From NCBI GenBank assembly GCA_016201685.1, contig JACQCJ010000015.1:1-16727 (forward strand): DNA of 16,727 bases, read 5' to 3'. Below the pieces are notes generated by a model that worked only from the letters and a program-made list of their open reading frames with translations, did no database searches and was not told where the DNA came from. The position numbers and the translations under genes are program-made. Source of the stretch: Candidatus Peregrinibacteria bacterium. GTDB lineage: Bacteria; Patescibacteriota; Gracilibacteria; Peribacterales; Peribacteraceae. This document shows, piece after piece, positions 13,210-16,727 of the stretch (the first letter of the stretch is position 1; each line of letters begins with the position of its first letter).

Positions 13210-13668
13210 TCACTTTCTCACGAAGATGTATTCCCCTTCTTCCGCATTGGGCGCATCGACGATGAGGCGGTTGATGGAGTCGAGTAAAATCCAGTAATTC
13301 GTCCCCGTGCCGCTCACCGGCGCCTGCGGATCGACCGGCATGGAAGGAACGTACATGCCGCCGGTCGTGACCACGCTCAGGTCCACACCGTCTCCGCACA
13401 GTGCCCCCGTGACACCGGTTTTACAGATCTGCTTGAACGAGCCGGAGGGAATGGTCGACGGCAGCGGATGTTTATCGATGAGGTACTGGTAGATGGCATT
13501 GCTGATCGTTTGGGTATCGATGCGGCGCTGGGCATTGCGGGCATGCGAGAGATTGCGCTGGGGCGTGATCGCGAGAATCGTGATGAACATGAGCACCGCG
13601 ATGATCGCGACGACGAGCAGAAGCTCAACGAGCATGAAACCGCTGCGAGAAGCGACGGGAAAATGCAT
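13210..13668 (-). CDS. Type IV pilin/pseudopilin-like protein (PulG-type)
   Basis: I chose ATG 13668 because it gives a 10-residue leader, MHFPVASRSG, with the prepilin peptidase site G|FMLVE: Gly at -1, Phe at +1 and the invariant Glu at +5. LLLVVAIIAVLMFITILA then forms the hydrophobic assembly helix. The globular domain (about 45-152) has two Cys (ICKTGVTGALC) and VPSMPVDPQAP, a proline-rich region typical of PulG-like major pseudopilins, then NYWILLDS and EEGEYIFVRK. The 152-residue length fits the family. A longer frame from 13722 is unlikely, as the extended -10 promoter at 13713-13721 lies inside it. Together with comEC it suggests pilus-based DNA uptake, but no assembly ATPase is in the window. 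Confidence 0.88.
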   Translation of the reverse strand: MHFPVASRSGFMLVELLLVVAIIAVLMFITILAITPQRNLSHARNAQRRIDTQTISNAIYQYLIDKHPLPSTIPSGSFKQICKTGVTGALCGDGVDLSVVTTGGMYVPSMPVDPQAPVSGTGTNYWILLDSINRLIVDAPNAEEGEYIFVRK

Positions 13669-13712
13669 TGCGGAAGAATGAGGATGCGGACAGAGCGCCG
13701 CTCGTGGGGCTG

Positions 13713-13721
13713 ACAATAGCA
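13713..13721 (-). promoter_or_regulatory. Extended -10 promoter of the pilin gene
   Basis: TGCTATTGT on the minus strand is an extended -10 element (TGn plus TATTGT); the -35 region is weak, which is usual for this class. Transcription would start near 13706, leaving a leader of about 38 bases before ATG 13668. Confidence 0.4.
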
Positions 13722-13825
13722 CAGAAGAAGGAGAAGAACGAGCTCCTTGCCTTCTCTCTCCCCTCGTTTTAGGCTCTCTTCACATCGCCGCGAGCGCATT
13801 CGACCTCTCCTCGCAGGTTCTCTCT

Positions 13826-14584
13826 ATGTCTTTCCTCCAGACCACGCTCCTGGGAGCATTCTCGGGATTCACGATCTTCCTCGGGCTCCCGATCGCCCGC
13901 CTTCGCGCACTCTCCAAGAACTCCGTCGCGTTCCTCAATGCGGTTGCGATCGGCATCCTCTTCTTCCTCTTCGTCGACATCGTCCATGCGGGTATGGAAC
14001 CGCTTGGCGCGGCGATCGCGAATGGCGAAGGATTCGGAATGCTCCTCGTCTTCTTCGCGGGAGGATTTGCGCTCGGGCTCCTGGGACTCGTTGAATACGG
14101 CAGGCAGATCCTCCTGCGACGCGGGAGGGAACATACGGCGACGGAAATGGCAGTGCTCATTGCGGCGGGGATCGGGCTCCATAATTTCGCGGAAGGTCTT
14201 GCGATCGGGAGCTCCGCGCATGCGGGACACCTCTCGCTCGCCCTCCTGCTCTTCTTTGGATTCGCCCTCCACAACGTCACGGAAGCCTTCGGGATCGCAG
14301 CGCCCTTGCGCGGTTCGCGGGTCAGTTGGAAATTTTTGATCGCTACCGGATTGATCGCGGGGGGACCGAATCTCATCGGGACGATCGTCGGCGATGTCTG
14401 GTACTCTGCCTCTCTTGCCGTCCTCTTCCTCTCAACGGCGGCAGGCGCCATCCTCTACGTCATCGGAGAATTGCTCGCGGCGGGACGGAAATTGGAAGCG
14501 CAGAGTTGGACGGGGTTCGGGCTCTTGATCGGATTCCTGTGCGGAGCGGGAACGGAGCTGCTCTTGGTGGCAGCGGGAGTATGA
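13826..14584 (+). CDS. ZIP-family divalent metal transporter
   Basis: ZIP proteins import zinc, iron or manganese across the cytoplasmic membrane. The 252-residue protein has about eight hydrophobic segments. The two hallmark helices are present: GLHNFAEGLAIGSS (about 113-126; family H-N-x-x-E-G) and ALHNVTEAFGIAAPL (about 149-163; family H-N-x-P-E-x), which supply the binuclear metal site. The second has Thr in place of the usual Pro. The variable loop between helices 3 and 4 is short and lacks the usual His cluster. No regulator gene or binding site is visible nearby. The start follows TTCTCTCT, with no Shine-Dalgarno motif; an intrinsic terminator follows at 14645-14669. Confidence 0.88.
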   Translation: MSFLQTTLLGAFSGFTIFLGLPIARLRALSKNSVAFLNAVAIGILFFLFVDIVHAGMEPLGAAIANGEGFGMLLVFFAGGFALGLLGLVEYGRQILLRRGREHTATEMAVLIAAGIGLHNFAEGLAIGSSAHAGHLSLALLLFFGFALHNVTEAFGIAAPLRGSRVSWKFLIATGLIAGGPNLIGTIVGDVWYSASLAVLFLSTAAGAILYVIGELLAAGRKLEAQSWTGFGLLIGFLCGAGTELLLVAAGV

Positions 14585-14596
14585 GGGACGAAAAAT

Positions 14597-14711
14597 CCAA
14601 ACGCCAAGACTCCAACTTCCAAACAATTCGATAACGATCAGGGTTCAAGATTCAATCTCTTGATTTTTTGATTATTTATGAATTGTTTGGGTTCTGGCAC
14701 TTGGTGCTTGG
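14597..14711 (+). repeat. Palindromic intergenic repeat (CCAAG-type)
   Basis: CCAAACGCCAAG (14597-14608) is mirrored by CTTGGTGCTTGG (14700-14711) at 10 of 12 positions, and CCAAACAATTC (14619-14629) by a perfect GAATTGTTTGG (14680-14690). The AT-rich centre carries the terminator hairpin. It shows no coding potential. Its right end overlaps the -35 box of the nitroreductase promoter. Confidence 0.7.
14645..14669 (+). terminator. Intrinsic terminator after the ZIP transporter gene
   Basis: TCAAGA (14645-14650) pairs with TCTTGA (14658-14663) around a 7-base loop, followed directly by six T (14664-14669). The stem is short and AT-containing, so efficiency may be modest. It sits at the centre of the palindromic repeat. 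Confidence 0.55.
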
Positions 14712-14735
14712 CACTTTCGCACCCAGGCCTATACT
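14708..14735 (+). promoter_or_regulatory. Promoter of the nitroreductase gene group
   Basis: TTGGCA (14708-14713, five of six bases of the consensus) is followed after 16 bases by TATACT (14730-14735). Transcription would start near 14742, about 16 bases before ATG 14758. The first four bases of the -35 box belong to the right arm of the palindromic repeat. Confidence 0.55.
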
Positions 14736-14757
14736 CGAACCATCTTCTCCATTCTCC

Positions 14758-15291
14758 ATGACGTACGAGGATTTCCAAAAGCTCTGTCACGAACGCCGCA
14801 GCGTGCGATACTTCAATCACAAGCCCATGACCAAGGAAGAAGTGTTGCAGTTACTCGAGATCGCCCGTCTCTCCCCGAGCGTCGAGAACACGCAGCCGTG
14901 GCACTTTCACGTGATCATGAACGAGATCCTGCGCACGAAGCTCATGGAATCGAGTTGTTACGGCAATTTCGTTGCCGGCGCGGGCGCCTTCATCGTCGTC
15001 ACGTGCGATCGGATGCGCTCACCCACCGCCAAAACACTCTGGAATCCTCGGGAACTCGAGTACTCCTGCATCGCGGCCATGGAGCACATCCTGCTCGGAG
15101 CCATGGCAATGGGCATCGGCGGATCGTGGGTCTCGCTCCACCACGGCCCGGTCCATTCGCTCCTGAAGCTCTCCGCAAGCCAGAGCGTGATCGGGGGCAT
15201 CATGCTGGGGCGTTTCCGCAGAGGGGAAGAGAAGGCATCGACCGAACACGATCGCCGGCCTCTCGCGGAGATCTACACCATGCATCACTGA
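14758..15291 (+). CDS. Nitroreductase-family FMN oxidoreductase
   Basis: These enzymes use FMN and NAD(P)H to reduce nitro compounds, quinones or flavins. The 177-residue protein has the N-terminal phosphate-binding RRSVRYF (about 14-20), ARLSPSVENTQPWHF (about 38-52), where the family usually shows A-P-S-x-x-N-x-Q-P-W, the helix EHILLGAMAMGIGGSWV (about 115-131), and the C-terminal IGGIMLGRFRRGEEK. This is a short form of the family. ATG 14758 is preferred over upstream in-frame starts, which would lie in the repeat and before the promoter. The D-2-hydroxyacid dehydrogenase gene starts one base after the stop, so the two are co-transcribed. The physiological substrate is unknown. Confidence 0.88.
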   Translation: MTYEDFQKLCHERRSVRYFNHKPMTKEEVLQLLEIARLSPSVENTQPWHFHVIMNEILRTKLMESSCYGNFVAGAGAFIVVTCDRMRSPTAKTLWNPRELEYSCIAAMEHILLGAMAMGIGGSWVSLHHGPVHSLLKLSASQSVIGGIMLGRFRRGEEKASTEHDRRPLAEIYTMHH

Positions 15292-15292
15292 C

Positions 15293-16288
15293 ATGCCAAG
15301 AGCCCTCTTCATGGACGTCGAGCCTGCGGATCGTCCGCTCGTCTCCAAGCGCTTCCCCGAAGCGATCTTCGCGGACGCCTCGCTCCGAGATGAGGCGCTG
15401 ATCGACGCTTGCCGGGATGCCGACGTGATTTCGACGTTCATCACGACTCCATTTCCGCGATCGGTCATCCAGAAATTGCCGAATCTGAAGCTCCTCTGCA
15501 CCCGCTCCGTCGGCTACGAGCACATCGACCTCGCCGCGTGCAGCGAGCGCGGCATTCTCGTCACCAATGTTCCGGACTACGGCTCGCACGTCATCGCCGA
15601 ACACGTCTTCGCGTTGCTCTTGAGCACGCTTCGCCACGTTCCGGAAGGCTCGGCGCGCGTCCACGGCGGCACCTTCGACTACCACGGTCTGCGCGGCATG
15701 GCACTGCGGGGCAAAACCATCGGCATCCTTGGTACGGGGCGGATCGGGCGGAAGGTGGCGCAGATCGCGCACGGATTCGGGATGAAGATCCTCTGCACGG
15801 ACCGGTGTCGCACGCTCGAGCTCGAGGATCTCCTCAATGCGCGCTACGTCCCGTTCGAGGAACTGCTGCGGGAGAGCGACATCATCACGCCGCACATCCC
15901 GGCCCTGCCTGAGACCGAGCACCTGATCGACGCGAAAGCATTCAAACAGATGAAGCGGGGCGCGATCCTCGTGAATACCGCGCGCGGCTCGCTCATCGAT
16001 TCCCATGCATTGCTCGAAGCGTTGCAGAACGAAACGGTGGCCTACGCCCTCCTCGATGTCCTCGAGCACGAGCAGAACTTTGAGGAGAACAAGGAGCTTG
16101 TGACGCATCCGCATGTGACCACGACGCCTCACATCGCCTTCTACGCCGATGATTCGATGCGCGCCATGTTCCTCGATTGCTTCGCCTCAATCGAGCAGTG
16201 GCGGGAGGGCAAGACGCCCGAGCACCTGGTGAAGCCTCCGACGATCGTGTGCGACTTACCAGCCGTCCGACAGCCGCAGAGAATCTGA
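15293..16288 (+). CDS. D-isomer-specific 2-hydroxyacid dehydrogenase
   Basis: This NAD(P)-dependent enzyme family interconverts 2-keto acids and D-2-hydroxy acids. The 331-residue protein has an N-terminal substrate domain (1-100), then the NAD-binding domain with GILGTGRIGRKVAQ (about 144-157) and LCTDRCR after strand 2. Catalytic residues are in place: Arg in NTARGSLID (about 230), the acidic residue near the LDVLEHE segment (about 260) and His in TTPHIAFYADDSM (about 283). NVPDYGSHVIAEH is the usual family NVPxYx-AEH segment. LDVLEHEQNF resembles fermentative D-lactate dehydrogenase, so D-lactate is the most likely product, but this is not certain. It is packed between nitroreductase (1-base gap) and flavodoxin (13-base gap), suggesting a redox group. 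Confidence 0.9.
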   Translation: MPRALFMDVEPADRPLVSKRFPEAIFADASLRDEALIDACRDADVISTFITTPFPRSVIQKLPNLKLLCTRSVGYEHIDLAACSERGILVTNVPDYGSHVIAEHVFALLLSTLRHVPEGSARVHGGTFDYHGLRGMALRGKTIGILGTGRIGRKVAQIAHGFGMKILCTDRCRTLELEDLLNARYVPFEELLRESDIITPHIPALPETEHLIDAKAFKQMKRGAILVNTARGSLIDSHALLEALQNETVAYALLDVLEHEQNFEENKELVTHPHVTTTPHIAFYADDSMRAMFLDCFASIEQWREGKTPEHLVKPPTIVCDLPAVRQPQRI

Positions 16289-16301
16289 CCTCCTGTTTCG
16301 C

Positions 16302-16676
16302 ATGTCCTCCATCCACATCATCTATGCATCGACGAGCGGGCACACGGAGTACGTGGTCAACGTGCTGACGGCCGTCCTGCGCCAACACGGACACGCGGTC
16401 ACGCTCACGCGAGCGGAAGCTGCGAAGCCCGAGAACCTGCAGAAGGGCGACGTCCTTCTCCTTGGTTCCGGCACATGGAACACCGGCGGCACCGAAGGAC
16501 AACTCAACCCTCACATGCATGCCTTGCTGTTCGAACGCGCAACGAACGTCTCCTTGCAGGGGAAGCGTGTCGGGCTGATCAGCCTGGGGGACGAGCGCTA
16601 CTCACTTTCTCATGACATAGGCCACATCCGGATGCTGGAAGAAGCAGAGGACAGCCGAAATGTCTTTCTGGAGTGA
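16302..16676 (+). CDS. Short flavodoxin-like protein
   Basis: The 124-residue protein starts with the FMN phosphate loop IIYASTSGHTEYV (family T/S-x-T-G-x-T), then GDVLLLGSGTWNTGGTEGQL (about 49-68) with the Trp that stacks on FMN, and VGLISLGDERY (about 92-102) for the second FMN loop. Standard flavodoxins run to about 140-150 residues and end in a helix after the GDxxY loop. Here the region after DERY (SLSHDIGHIRMLEEAED) is short and diverged and stops at TGA 16676. No other frame restores a usual ending, so this is either a minimal flavodoxin or a recent C-terminal change. It would be an electron carrier, perhaps for the nitroreductase in the same group. Confidence 0.8.
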   Translation: MSSIHIIYASTSGHTEYVVNVLTAVLRQHGHAVTLTRAEAAKPENLQKGDVLLLGSGTWNTGGTEGQLNPHMHALLFERATNVSLQGKRVGLISLGDERYSLSHDIGHIRMLEEAEDSRNVFLE

Positions 16677-16727
16677 ATGAAGATGTGAACGGATTTGAGC
16701 GACGAAGGCTTGCTTCGAACGAATGAC

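Noticed and set aside
16703..16717. Terminator or start of another palindromic repeat at the window edge
   Set aside because: CGAAG-GCTTG-CTTCG forms only five pairs, has no T-run, and the sequence ends before any repeat could be confirmed.

Overview
The window reads as chromosomal DNA of an uncultivated bacterium. I lean towards a Patescibacteria (CPR) lineage, perhaps the Peregrinibacteria/Peribacteria. This is inference, from compact gene spacing, near absence of Shine-Dalgarno motifs, a ComEC without its metallo-beta-lactamase domain, a type IV pseudopilin, many short hypothetical proteins and several families of palindromic intergenic repeats. No rRNA or other decisive taxonomic marker is present.

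Layout. 1-532 holds the tail of an unidentified gene and a small hypothetical gene. 533-797 is a non-coding block with two divergent promoters driving two short RNAs, a minus-strand RNA with its own terminator and a plus-strand tRNA-like RNA ending in CCA. The two RNAs carry long, mostly complementary segments. 857-3166 is a UvrD/PcrA helicase with an in-frame repeat insertion. 3256-6380 (minus) is a compact gene group: an unidentified protein, a BacA-like (prephenate decarboxylase family) protein with an apparent internal duplication, and a TyrA-PheA-like fusion coupled to it by an ATGA overlap. A strong terminator hairpin lies just before this group and could act as an attenuator. 6582-7460 (minus) holds two hypothetical genes. 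7512-10150 (plus) is rsmA, a palindromic repeat and a short comEC.

10151-11850 holds two inverted copies of a repeat family on either side of a divergent pair: a membrane-anchored ATPSCKMT-like methyltransferase and a Sel1-repeat lipoprotein. 11864-13668 (minus) runs pseudopilin, a 36-residue membrane peptide and a YibE/F-like permease. 13826-14584 is a ZIP-family metal transporter with its own terminator inside a palindromic repeat. The right edge of that repeat appears to supply the -35 box for the last, tightly packed group: nitroreductase, D-2-hydroxyacid dehydrogenase and a short flavodoxin-like protein (14758-16676).

The two most notable items are the prephenate-linked gene group, which could be either unusual Tyr/Phe synthesis or a small-molecule pathway starting from prephenate, and the divergent complementary RNA pair beside the tRNA-like gene. 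All similarities were judged by eye from motifs; no searches were run.
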